Assembly: GCA_039090855.1 (NCBI GenBank)
Contig: CM077005.1
Coordinates: forward strand, 78,426,607-78,490,606
Length of the DNA stretch: 64,000 nt
Origin: Macrothele yani
Taxonomy: Eukaryota; Arthropoda; Arachnida; Araneae; Macrothelidae
Reading direction: 5' to 3'
Positions 32,924-42,419 of the stretch are shown here, piece after piece. Position 1 is the stretch's first letter; every line of letters begins with the position of its first letter. The position numbers and the translations under genes were made by a program. The notes below the pieces were generated by a model. It was given only the letters and a program-made list of their open reading frames with translations, ran no database searches and was not told the DNA's origin.

Positions 32924-34457
32924 CACTGCCGGACAATTGCTAAGGACGGATGACAATAGCAACGATAGCAACCATAAAATGGAAGGCAGGAAAATGTGGA
33001 AATTAGCATAAGTGCGGGATACAGTAAGACGTGTTGTGCGTATGCAAATTTTGGATTGCCGAACTTGTTCGTGACGTCATAGCGCTGATAAGAGATATAA
33101 AGGATTTGACGCGTATTGACCGTTGTTGTTCAAACGCAAAGTTGAAAGGGAAAGAATCAATTGACGAACTTGCAATTTTCAGTATGTCTTCCCGACGTCA
33201 CCTAAATGATTTTACGCGTGGCCGTATTATTGGCAAGATTGAAGAAGGGCGAAAAATAACAGATGTTGCCAGGGAGTTCGACATCAGCCACAGTATTGTT
33301 TCAAGGCTTTGGAAATCATTTCAAACAAATGGAGAGTGTAGCAAACGTCACGGGGGAGGTCGTGTTCGCAGTACGACACCTACAGAAGATCGGTACATGG
33401 TGCTATAAAAACAAGACACCGGCGCAGCACAGCTAGTGAGGTAGCAAATCAGTTTATGGCTGTTACTGGCAAGCGGATCTCCCGAAAAACTGTCGCCAGA
33501 CGTTTGCATGAAGGAGGACTACACGCCCGCCGTCCTGTTGTGTGCATTCAATTGTCCAGTCGTCGCCGTACCGCCCGTTGGTGCCATCAACATCACAATT
33601 GGACTGATAACGACTGGTCTGCTGTCCTCTTCTCAGATGAGAGTAGATACAGTCTATCGTCTGATTGTCGACGACAACTGATCTGACGTGATAGTGGTAC
33701 TGCATATTGTCCAGCAAACATACAGGAAAGGGACCGATATCCGACATGTAGTGTCATGGTATGGGCTGGCATCATGATCAATGGCCGTATATCCCTCTAT
33801 GTGCTTCCAACTGGGACTATGACTGGCCAACGATACATTAATGATGTTCTGCTACCTCATGTTCGCATGTTCCGTGGTGCTGTCGGTGATAGATTCATTT
33901 TCATGGACGACAACACAACATGTCATCGAACAGTCGCTGTCCAGGAGTGTCTTGAGAGCTAGGATATTCAACGCCTCGTATGGCCAGCACGTTCTCCAGA
34001 TCTGAATCCCATTGCAAATGTGTGGGATGCTTTGGGGAGGAGTCTTGCTGGTCGCCAATGCCTTCCAATAAACAAGGACACCCTCATCCGTGCACTGACA
34101 GAGGAATGGGATAAATTACCCCAACAGCTGCTTAATAATGTTGTGCAAAGCATGACACGACGTGTGGAATCTTGCATCGCCCTCCAAGGTGGCCATATCC
34201 CGTATTGACATCTTACGCCGGAACGCCTGTGGACGGTAATTGCATTTTTTTCACGTTTACGTATTCTGCACAAAATGGCCTGTTTGTCCCTTGAACACGT
34301 TCTAAAGCCTTCTGGATTTCAGAGCACAATAAATTGTCTTTCTTGTAATGTCCTGGCATTCTGACATTATTTTATTTCACTTGGCATCCAACCACACTTA
34401 CTTTTTTATGCGCTATATAGCCGTTTATGATCCGTCCTTAGCAATTGTCCAGCAGTG
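32924..34457 (+). mobile_element. Tc1-like element with ~29-bp TIRs
   Basis: The left end CACTGCCGGACAATTGCTAA and the right end (reversed) CACTGCTGGACAATTGCTAA continue as GGACGGAT, with about one mismatch over the shared part. TA precedes the left end (32922-32923); the right flank reads CA. The length of 1,534 bp is typical. Confidence 0.92.
33184..34207 (+). pseudogene. Tc1-like transposase with the catalytic Glu replaced by Ala
   Basis: It starts MSSRRHLNDFTRGRIIGKIE at 33184. The N-terminal helix-turn-helix (KITDVAREFDISHSIVSRL) is followed by a TAA at about 33406, a frameshift, then ISRKTVARRLHEGGLHARRP. The core has FSDESRYSL (first Asp), VMVWAGIMINGRISLYVLP, FIFMDDNTTCHRTVAVQE (second Asp) and SPDLNPIANVWDAL. 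The last motif normally reads NPIEHVW, so the third catalytic residue is lost: the codon is GCA instead of GAA. Spacing to that position is 34, the Tc1 norm. Stops at about 33684 and 33961 add to the damage. The end matches WDKLPQQLLNNVVQSM and GGHIPY. Confidence 0.88.
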
Positions 34458-34574
34458 CATTTTTATTTTTACAATAAAACTGTTTTATCCATAGCACCAA
34501 AGGTTCTTAAATGTTAGTTAATATACATCCTCCACACCAACTTCCAAAAAGGCTTTCACTGGCCAGAATAATTT

Positions 34575-35086
34575 TTTTACGCTTTCCAACCGTACTTTGA
34601 AGAAGCGTATATGCTCCAGCTTTGTCCGTCCGTCTGTCCGCACGATAACTGGCGTAAAAATGGTTTGATTTCGACGAAATTTTAGTATGTGGTAGGGCAC
34701 CACCAGGGGATGGACCCTATTGAAAATGGGACAAATGGAGTCAAAGGTCACGACGTAGGAGCGGGATCCATTCCATTGCACTTATGCGTCATAACTTGCG
34801 TCAATATGGTTCGATTTCAATGAAATTTTACTATGTGGTAGGGGACCACCTGGGGAAGAATCCTATTCAAAATGGGTGAATTGGGGTCAAAGGTCAGCAC
34901 ATAAGAGCGGGATGCATTCCATTGCCCTTATGCGTCATTACGTGCGTAAAAATATTTCGATTTCGATGACATTTCAGTATGTGGTAGGGGACCACCTGGG
35001 GACGAACCCTATTAAAAATGGAAGAAATGGGGTCAAAGGTCAGGACATTGAATTGCGATCCATTCCATCGCCCTTATCCCATATTA
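34575..35086 (+). repeat. ~145-bp tandem repeat tract, first block
   Basis: After a header (ACGCTTTCCAACCGTACTTT, then GTCCGTCCGTCTGTCCG) come about 3.5 units. Each unit contains CGATTTCGATGAAATTTTAG, TATGTGGTAGGGGACCACC, GGGTCAAAGGTCAGGACAT and CCCTTATGCGTCATAACTTG. The GTAGGGG landmarks are about 145 bp apart. Confidence 0.85.
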
Positions 35087-35090
35087 TTAA

Positions 35091-35528
35091 GGTGGACGTC
35101 AAGTAATTTTGCTTCTTATACTTCCAGTGAAAAAACCTTTGTACACATTTCCTTCACAATTAATGTGCTCCCAAGAATGAAAATTTGAACATCGATTAAA
35201 ATAACTTCATATTATAACTTGGAATACTTAATATTTTCTAAAACATAACCATAATTATATTAAAAATCAATAACTTTTCCCTTGGTGGTGTTGAAACCAG
35301 AAAAAGGATGACGCGACCTGTACTTTGAGGACGTCAGTAGACAAACAAATGTTGGATTGCATAATTATGGCTATGTTTTAGAAAATATTAAGTATTGCAA
35401 GTTATAAAATGAAGATATTTTAATCGATGTTCAAATTTTCATCCTTGGGAATACATTAATTGTGAAGAAAATGTGTACAAAAGTTTTTCCATTGGAAGTA
35501 TAGGAAGCAAAATTACTTTACGTCTACC
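35091..35528. mobile_element. 438-bp MITE with ~170-bp TIRs and TTAA duplication
   Basis: The left arm GGTGGACGTCAAGTAATTTT and the right arm (reversed) GGTAGACGTAAAGTAATTTT continue as inverted repeats for about 170 bp. TTAA flanks both ends (35087-35090, 35529-35532), as in piggyBac-type integration. The related tandem copy near 36340 (CATACTATTAAAGGCGCACT) shows the empty site. Confidence 0.9.
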
Positions 35529-35532
35529 TTAA

Positions 35533-36350
35533 AGTAGCAATTCTTCTATGTTTGTATGTACATTTTATTTTGAAAACAGCTCTAAGGATTTTGATGGAAG
35601 TCGTTAACCTACCGTTTTCTGGTACTAGAAATCGATTTAGCTTGATCTCGACTTTAGGAAAATTCGTTTAGTGGGTTAAATAACCACCCCGAATTACCAC
35701 GTTCTTAGTGTAGTGTAATTGCGTCGTCCCATTAGATGTTGGCGCGCGGTCACGCCATCTGTCTCATTACGTCACGCGTTGTGTGTGGATCCTATTAAAG
35801 TTTTATGACGTCACACTCCTGCGAGCAGATGGTCGCGATTCCGATCTGCCTCATTACGTCACGCGTTGTGTGCGTATGTTCGTCCGCACGATAACTCGCG
35901 TAACAATCGTTCGATTTCGATGAAATTTTAGTATGTGGTAGGGGAACACCTGGGGACGAACCCTATTGAAAATGGACGAAATGGGGTCAAAGGTCACGGC
36001 ATAGAAGCTGGATCCATTCCATTGCCGTTATGCGTCATACCTTACGTAAATATGGTTCGATGTCGATGAAATTTCTATATGCGGTAGGAGACCACCTGGG
36101 AAGGAACCCTATTTAAAATGGGTGAAGTGGGGTTAAAGGTCAGGACATAGAAGCGCCACGCATTCCTTTGCCCTTATACATCATAACTTGAGTAAATATG
36201 GTTCGATTTCGATGAAATTGTAGTATGTCGTAGGGGACCACCTGGGCACGAACCCTATTGAAAATGGACGAAATTGGATCAAAGGTCAGGACATAGGATC
36301 GGGATCTATTCCATCGCCCTTATCCCATACTATTAAAGGCGCACTTCTTG

Positions 36351-36383
<33 letters not shown>

Positions 36384-37340
36384 TTTATTTTGAAAACGGC
36401 TCTAAAGATTTTGATGAAAGTCGTTAACCTACCGTTTTCTGGTAGTAGAAATCGATTTAGCTTGATCTTGACTTTAGGAAAATTCGTTTAGTGGGTTAAA
36501 TAACCACCCCGAATCACCACGTTTTTAGTCTCATGGCGTAGTTTCATTAATGTTACCCATGCTTAGAAATCTTACGACGTCACAATCTAGCGATTGAGAT
36601 GTTGGCGCGCGGTCACGCCATCTGTCTCATTACGTCACGCGTTGTGTGTGGATCCTATTAAAGTCTTATGACGTCACACTTTTGCGAGCAGATGGTCGCG
36701 ATTCTAATCTGCCTCATTACGTCACGCGTTGTGTGCGTATGTTCGTCTGCACGATAACTCGCGTAAATATTGTTCGATTTCGATGAAATTTTAGTATGTG
36801 GTAGGGGAATACCTGGGAAGAAACCCTAATAAAAGTGAACGAAATGGAGTCAAAGGTGAGGACATAGGAGCGGGATCCATTCCACTGCTTTTATGCGTCA
36901 GAACTAACGTAAAAAAAGGTTCGATTTCGATGAAATTTTAGTATGCGGTAGGGGACTACCTGGGAACAAACCCTATTGAAAATGGGCCAAATGGGGTCAA
37001 AGGTCAGGACATAGGGGCGGAATCACTTCCGTCGCCATTATGCGTCATAACTTACGTAAAAATTCTTCGATTTGGATGAAATGTTAGTATGTTGTAGGGG
37101 CCTGCCTGGGGACGAATCCTATTGAAAATGGGCGAAAAGGAGTCAACGGTTAGGACACAGAAGTGGGATCTATTCCACAGCCCTTATGCGTCATAACTCA
37201 CGTAAAATTGCTTCGATTGCGACAAAACTTTATCATGTTATTTCGAAGGTATACTGAACCAGTTCTGTTGAATATCATCGAAATGGGATCAAAGGTCAGG
37301 GCACAGGAGCGAGATTTATTCCACAGCCATTATCCTCATA
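35533..37340 (+). repeat. Composite tandem repeat: two large units ending in ~145-bp subrepeats
   Basis: A ~330-bp header (TTTTATTTTGAAAAC, GTCGTTAACCTACCGTTTTC, AAATCGATTTAGCTTGATC, ATTACGTCACGCGTTGTGTG twice) occurs at 35560-35890 and again at 36385-36760. Each header is followed by three to five ~145-bp subrepeats. A (TATG)n microsatellite at about 36352-36380 joins the two. Confidence 0.85.
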
Positions 37341-37521
37341 ACTTGAGTGATAACTTGAGTAATGATTTCTGGTATGTTGGAAAGCGTATTATAATCAATG
37401 CATCGCATGATTTTACTAACTTGTTGTGTATTAATTGTGTGTGCTAGTGTGTTATGTTTGTTATATTGTACAGACAACAAATGTACTCACTTTACTCTGA
37501 AGAATCCTTTTTCCTTCATAG

Positions 37522-37740
37522 ATGGCAGCACATCACATTGTTAAATCATTCATCGTGCCAAGTGGAATGATTCCTCGCTTGACGTATCAGCAGACCGATT
37601 TCAATGGACGACCGCTCACACTCCGAAAAGAAGATGGTGAGGGGTCACTGACTGTGGCCAACATGGCGACTGTGGAAGACCCTGAAATAACGGCAACAAA
37701 CGGAGTTGTTCATCGTCTTTCTCGATTTCTTCAGTTTTGA
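37522..37740 (+). CDS. Fasciclin (FAS1) domain gene, exon: second half of the FAS1 domain
   Basis: The exon follows an acceptor (TTTTTCCTTCATAG) and starts in phase 0, matching the end of the exon at 5436. It reads MAAHHIVKSFIVPSGMIPRL, then TYQQTDFNGRPLTLRKEDGE, SLTVANMATVEDPEITATNG and VVHRLSRFLQ. The H-motif (HHIV), the D-I-A-T-N-G block and the VVH ending are the conserved second half of FAS1. The Met is an internal residue, not a start. The frame meets TGA at 37738-37740, so this is either the last coding exon or a donor lies slightly upstream (a weak candidate is CATC/GTCTTT near 37715). If the stop is real, the protein ends immediately after this FAS1 domain. Confidence 0.85.
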   Translation: MAAHHIVKSFIVPSGMIPRLTYQQTDFNGRPLTLRKEDGEGSLTVANMATVEDPEITATNGVVHRLSRFLQF

Positions 37741-38436
37741 AAGTCAAACTTCAAGAGAACAGAACTCATTCATTCATTTTTTTATTTTTTTTAGACGAAG
37801 TTATGTGATCTTCACCTTGCTGGGATGTAGATTTCCGCGCGGTTCTAATCTAAGCGTCAAATTCGGAAGCAAAGTAACATTTCCTAGAAGCATCTACCGT
37901 GCTGCGGAACGCCACTCAATCACCCCCCCCCCCCCCAAAAAAAAAAGATTTTTTTATCATGCGGTACTTATACCAGTATATGTGCAATACAAGACTTTCT
38001 CTCTTTTTTTCTGCCTTTTCCATTTAGTCTTTTGAAGCTATATGCATATAATACAAGTTGCAACTTATATATGTACATTATCCTCTTACCAAAAAATGTG
38101 TTCGTGTTCTGAAAATCCCCGCAGTCGATAAATTACATATGTACGAAAAATAGCATTATATACTAAATTTAAAATTATATAACCACAGGAAAAATAGAAT
38201 TAGAACTGAAGTTACCACTCAAAATATGACAACTGTTCAAACACTTTTTCCACCTATAATACAGTAAACCAACTTCAAAACAAAGAGACATAATATAGGG
38301 TGTTATTTTCAAACATCTAGAAATAATAGTGGAGAATTCCTAAATGAGTTTCTGCTACATTCGGGCTTTCTGTAGTTTGATGCTTCGAGATGATGCTCCG
38401 GATGAAGTTTCCATTATTTTGTTTCTGTTCAGTTTA
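37741..38436. other. Possible 3-prime UTR or intron start of the FAS1 gene
   Basis: It contains a C-run followed by an A-run at about 37921-37947. No further FAS1-like exon was recognised. Confidence 0.35.
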
Positions 38437-38625
38437 CGCCGCCCTAGTGGCGCAGTGGTCCGAGATGGATCCTAGTTCGAATCCCGGTTAAGCTTATCTT
38501 TGTCTTAGGCACTCATTCTCTCTCTCTCTCTGGAACAGTGGCCCTAAATTAGAGATGGGCGAGTGCTTATAACCCATCGAGTTGGTTCTCACGGTGGTCG
38601 TTAAACGCCCAAAGCAATTAGTGTA
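38437..38625 (+). repeat. SINE family A copy with shortened tRNA head
   Basis: The head GTGGCGCAGTGGTCCGAG jumps almost directly to the B box (AGTTCGAATCCCGG). The body has GGAACAGTGGCCCTAAATTA, GATGGGCGAGTGCTTATAA and GTGGTCGTTAAACGCC. Confidence 0.85.
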
Positions 38626-39088
38626 CACTGTATTTTTGCATCTTGAAATAGTTTTTGAATAAAAGCAATATGTTTAGACACACAAAAAAATAACATAAAT
38701 TTAGGGAACGAAGGGCTGATGGCCTGCCTAGGGCGCCAAACATCTTAGCATCGACTCGGCTGCATAGGCGCCGACTTCTGAAAATTTCGAGGGGTGCTGA
38801 AATTCAAAAGGCAGGTACCGTTTCCAGTGTTGAAATTTTATATGTTTAAATGGATCTTGCCTTCAGTGTAAACGCAAACAAACCCATATATGATTTCATG
38901 ATAAAGATATTAATTTTTTTATAGCAACCAAATTCTTGAACCCCGTTTTAATTCGTCCGATTTAATTTTCTGTAATGTGCGCACAAGAGCCCCTTAATTT
39001 TTCTCCCTTTGGACAAATTTGAGCATTTTGTTGGGGACTACTATCAGAAAACGAAATCTGTTGAAAAAGGCTGAGATTGGCTGTATAT

Positions 39089-41491
39089 CATCATCATCAT
39101 CATTGTCAACCATTATCAATCCACTGCTGGACGAAGGTCTCCCCAAGTTTCCTCCACAACGGTCTGTCTTGTGCCAGTCTCCTCCATGTCACCCCTGCAT
39201 ACTTTCGAATTTCATCCACCCATCTCCCATGTGGTCTTCTTCTGGGTCTTTTCTTGTCCCTTGGAATCCAATCTAAAATTTCGGCTGTCCATCGATGATC
39301 TGTCCTTCTGGCAGTATGTCCAGCCCATTGCCATTTCAGGGATTTAACTCTGATCATGATGTCTTCCACTCTTGTCATTTTTCGGATCCACGAGTTCCTC
39401 TTCTTATCTCTCCTGGTTACCCCAAGCATGCACCTCTCCATGCTGCTTTGAGTTGTCTGGAGCCTTTGTATGTCTCTTTTAGTTAAGGTCCACGTCTCTG
39501 CACCATACGTAAGCACTGGAAGGATGCATTGATCAAACACTTTTCTTTTAAGACATAATGGCATATTGCTCTTGAAAATTATGCTGTTTCTTCCAAAAGC
39601 TCTCCAGGCAAGTTTTGTACGCCGATTAATTTCTTCATCAATGTGACCCTCACTTGATATCTGCTGTCCAAGATAAACGAACGTGTCTGTTATCTCCAGC
39701 TTTTTTCCATCAATCGATAAATCTTCATTTCTTGTAAAAGCATTGAACATCACTTTTGTCTTCTGAAAGTTCATTTTTAATCCCACTTCTTTACTCTTGT
39801 CCGCAAGTTCCTGGATCATACTCTGCAGCTCTGATGGGGTAGTTGCAAAAATGACTACGTCATCAGCAAAACGAAGGTGGGTTAGATAATCTCCATTAAT
39901 CTTTATCCCCTTGTTTTCCCAGCTCAGCGACTGAAAAACACCCTCCAATGTGGCATTGAAGAGCTTCGGAGATATGGTGTCACCTTGTCTCACTCCCTTT
40001 CCAATTTTTACGTGTGTTGTATTTTCAAACAGCCTAATCTTTGCACTTGCATTTTCATAGATGTTATTAATAATATTAATGTATGCATCTTCAATACCGC
40101 AGGTTTTCAGAGCCATTGTAACTGCTGATGGTTTCACCGAATCAAAGGCTTTTTCATAATCGATAAAAGCCATGCACAATGGAAGTTCATATTCCCTCGC
40201 TCTTTCAATTAGTTCTCTCAGCACGTGGATATGATCTATTGTGCTGTAGCCACTCCTGAATCCAGCTTGTTCTCTCGGTTGAGCCATGTCCAGTGTTACC
40301 TTCAAGCGGTGTGAAAGAACTTTAGTGAAGATTTTATAAACTACTGATAGGAGGCTGATAGGTCTGTAGTTTCCGAGATCCTCAATGTCACCTTTCTTAT
40401 GTAGCAGGATCATTGTAGCGGTGTTCCAATCCTCAGGAATCTTTCCTTCATTAAGGCATCGAGTGAAAATTTGGGCGAGTACTGTTTCGATTTCTCCACT
40501 TGCTTCTTGTATGATGTCTACAGTAATTCCATCTTCTCCTGGAGCTTTTCCTCTCTTCATGTTCTTGATTGCATGTGCAACTTCTGCTGGAAGGACTGGA
40601 GGAACTCTGGTACTGGTATCTTTCATGATGTCTGGAGTGCATATATCATCCCTTTCATATAATTTGGAGTAGAAATCTTTCACTCTTGTCAAAATTTCTC
40701 CTCTATTTCTTGTTACAGAACCATCTTCTTTTCTCAGTGCCATAATCTGTTTTCTTCCCTTACTGAGATGTCCCTTTGCTATCTTTAGGCTTTGGTTGTT
40801 TTCAATTGCTTTCCTCACTAGTTCACAGTTGAATTTCCTTACGTCTTCAGTGATACTTTTTCTTACTGTCTTGCATAGCTCTATATATTCCACTTTGGAA
40901 GTCACATCTTTAGTTGTCCTCATCTCTCTTCTTTTTTGCATCAACATTTTGGTTTTTCCTGATAATTTGTTCACATGCAACTTGTTCTTAGACCCAGCTA
41001 ATTTTGTTGCTGTTTCCATAAGAGCTTTGGTTACTTTTCTGTTAACTTCAGAGATGTCCACTTCTTCCGATGTTAGGCCTTCTAAAGCAGAGAACCTGTT
41101 CTTCAGTTCTAACTTGAAGGTATTATGGTGTTTTTTAAGGTTGGTTATGTCAATAGATTTTGTTTGTCTTATGAGCTTGCCACGTTCAAGTTTAGTGTTG
41201 AGGTGCATCTTACATCTCACCAATCTATGGTCACTACCTGTGTTGAACTTGTTTAGCACACTGCAGTCTTCTATGACGAATTTTTTGTTACACATAATAA
41301 AATCAATTTCACTTGTCGTCCCATTTGGATGTCTCCATGTCCATTTCCTGTGTGGCTTTTTCTTGAAGAAGGAGTTCAAGATGAAAAACCCTTCTGCCTC
41401 TGCAAACTCAACGAGAGTATTTCCACGCTGGTTTCTGTTGCCATGACCGAATTTACCTACTGAAGTTTCATTCTGTTGCTGTTGCCCTATT
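39089..41491 (-). mobile_element. RTE (BovB-type) LINE, 5-prime truncated, with target duplication
   Basis: TTGGCTGTATAT occurs at both ends (39077-39088 and 41492-41503), giving a 12-bp target duplication. The 3-prime end carries the (ATC)n tail at 39089-39104. The 5-prime end is truncated inside the endonuclease domain. Confidence 0.93.
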
Positions 41492-41508
41492 TTGGCTGTA
41501 TATATCAT
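39106..41508 (-). CDS. RTE endonuclease fragment and complete reverse transcriptase, uninterrupted
   Basis: The frame is open for 800 codons. Its ATG and first residues (MIYT) come from the target-site sequence, so translation as a native protein is unlikely. The element part begins AKIGQQQQNETSVGKFGHGN, missing the first ~140 residues of the APE domain including the catalytic Glu. SEIDFIMCNKKF and TGSDHRLVRC remain. The RT is full: APGEDGITVDIIQEASGEIE, LGNYRPISLLSVVYKIFTKV, FIDYEKAFDSV, VRQGDTISPKLFNATLEG and LRFADDVVIFATT. The C-terminal region ends GRWVDEIRKYAGVTWRRLA. The absence of stops implies a young insertion, yet it is dead on arrival because of the 5-prime truncation. Confidence 0.9.
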   Translation of the reverse strand: MIYTAKIGQQQQNETSVGKFGHGNRNQRGNTLVEFAEAEGFFILNSFFKKKPHRKWTWRHPNGTTSEIDFIMCNKKFVIEDCSVLNKFNTGSDHRLVRCKMHLNTKLERGKLIRQTKSIDITNLKKHHNTFKLELKNRFSALEGLTSEEVDISEVNRKVTKALMETATKLAGSKNKLHVNKLSGKTKMLMQKRREMRTTKDVTSKVEYIELCKTVRKSITEDVRKFNCELVRKAIENNQSLKIAKGHLSKGRKQIMALRKEDGSVTRNRGEILTRVKDFYSKLYERDDICTPDIMKDTSTRVPPVLPAEVAHAIKNMKRGKAPGEDGITVDIIQEASGEIETVLAQIFTRCLNEGKIPEDWNTATMILLHKKGDIEDLGNYRPISLLSVVYKIFTKVLSHRLKVTLDMAQPREQAGFRSGYSTIDHIHVLRELIERAREYELPLCMAFIDYEKAFDSVKPSAVTMALKTCGIEDAYINIINNIYENASAKIRLFENTTHVKIGKGVRQGDTISPKLFNATLEGVFQSLSWENKGIKINGDYLTHLRFADDVVIFATTPSELQSMIQELADKSKEVGLKMNFQKTKVMFNAFTRNEDLSIDGKKLEITDTFVYLGQQISSEGHIDEEINRRTKLAWRAFGRNSIIFKSNMPLCLKRKVFDQCILPVLTYGAETWTLTKRDIQRLQTTQSSMERCMLGVTRRDKKRNSWIRKMTRVEDIMIRVKSLKWQWAGHTARRTDHRWTAEILDWIPRDKKRPRRRPHGRWVDEIRKYAGVTWRRLAQDRPLWRKLGETFVQQWIDNG

Positions 41509-42411
41509 TATTCAAAACAGACAGTAGGCTAATAGCGATACCTTTGAAGAGCTCGCTCTAGCAGTAGCAAACTGACGTGTTCAGTGTTGGAATGGAACGC
41601 GCTTCATAAGTATTGCACTGTATCATTTTCCTTACTTGTTATTGTTAGCATTTAGCGTATAATGCAGCGTATATCACAGTGAAATTTTTGCTTTGATCAA
41701 CAAGTGTATCTTGGAAATCTCCGCCATCATTCATCTTGCGGTCCATGTGAACCGGTTGTTATCGATTTGACATATCACTCCTTCGTGGATTGATTGGTGT
41801 TATTATTGGTGACTGCTTGTATGTTTTATAAAGCTAGGAAGAAACAAAACTTTCAACAGAATTATGTCAAACGAACAAACAATATCTGCAACAACAACAG
41901 AAAAGAAAAACCCTTCAAAATTATCCTTTGAGCGTGAAAAGATCATTCGCAGTCTTGCTGTGTGTCTTCTGCTCCTTGGCGATCATTTTTTACTCCCGCT
42001 CTGACATTTATGGCTTTATGACCCTACCAAAGCTCAATGCGTGCATGGTGAGCTGCTGACAGCTTACTAATGTGCAAGAATCTGTAGCTTTAAACAATTA
42101 GGAAGGTAGGGCACAAACCACATCCCACACCCCCGATTTCTCGCTTGCTTGGCTGTCTTATTTCTTAAGTGTTTATTCGGTATCGGTATCGGTAGTTAAA
42201 ACACGATTTTTTGAAGATATTGGTTTTTTTTTTAATAGAAACCAAATATTTGCGCCATATTCCGATTATCTTATTTAATTTTATGTAAAGTGGAACTAAA
42301 TATTTAAGTATGAATCCAGTACATATAAAACAATTTTGGAGGGGTACGGAGCACCCCCAAAGGATTTCAAGGGGTACTCAAGGCCCTGAGCACCTCCGTA
42401 GTTGGCGCCAT
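41509..42411. other. No gene recognised
   Basis: A short open stretch near 41864 starts MSNEQTISATTTEKK with no recognised similarity. The rest may belong to the tentative element at 38752-42412. Confidence 0.3.
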
Positions 42412-42419
42412 TGCTCTGC

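Larger units (their letters stand above)
5437..37521 (+). other. Inferred 32.1-kb intron of the FAS1 gene
   Basis: The donor GTCAGT at 5437 and acceptor CTTCATAG ending at 37521 flank two phase-0 exon edges encoding adjacent halves of one FAS1 domain. Nearly everything recognisable between them is a transposable element or tandem repeat. I saw no other host exon, but a missed small exon is possible. Confidence 0.7.
38752..42412. mobile_element. Possible old DNA element, split by an RTE insertion
   Basis: ATAGGCGCCGACT near 38764 and the reversed AATGGCGCCAACT near 42410 could be terminal repeats. The adjacent GGGGTGCT-type and ATAGAAACCAAAT-type sequences also recur in inverted order. No transposase was recognised, so this is tentative. 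Confidence 0.35.

Noticed and set aside
34575..37340. CRISPR-like array
   Set aside because: The repeats are long, contiguous ~145-bp units with no short repeat/unique spacer pattern, and the window is eukaryotic.
37921..37947. C-run followed by A-run as an assembly gap or artefact
   Set aside because: Similar C-runs are abundant in the 57-60 kb satellite of the same window, so homopolymers look native; length errors are possible but nothing shows misassembly.
40796..41446. 216-codon + strand ORF
   Set aside because: It is the antisense shadow of the RTE open frame. A comparable antisense ORF exists at 24974-25627 in the other copy.
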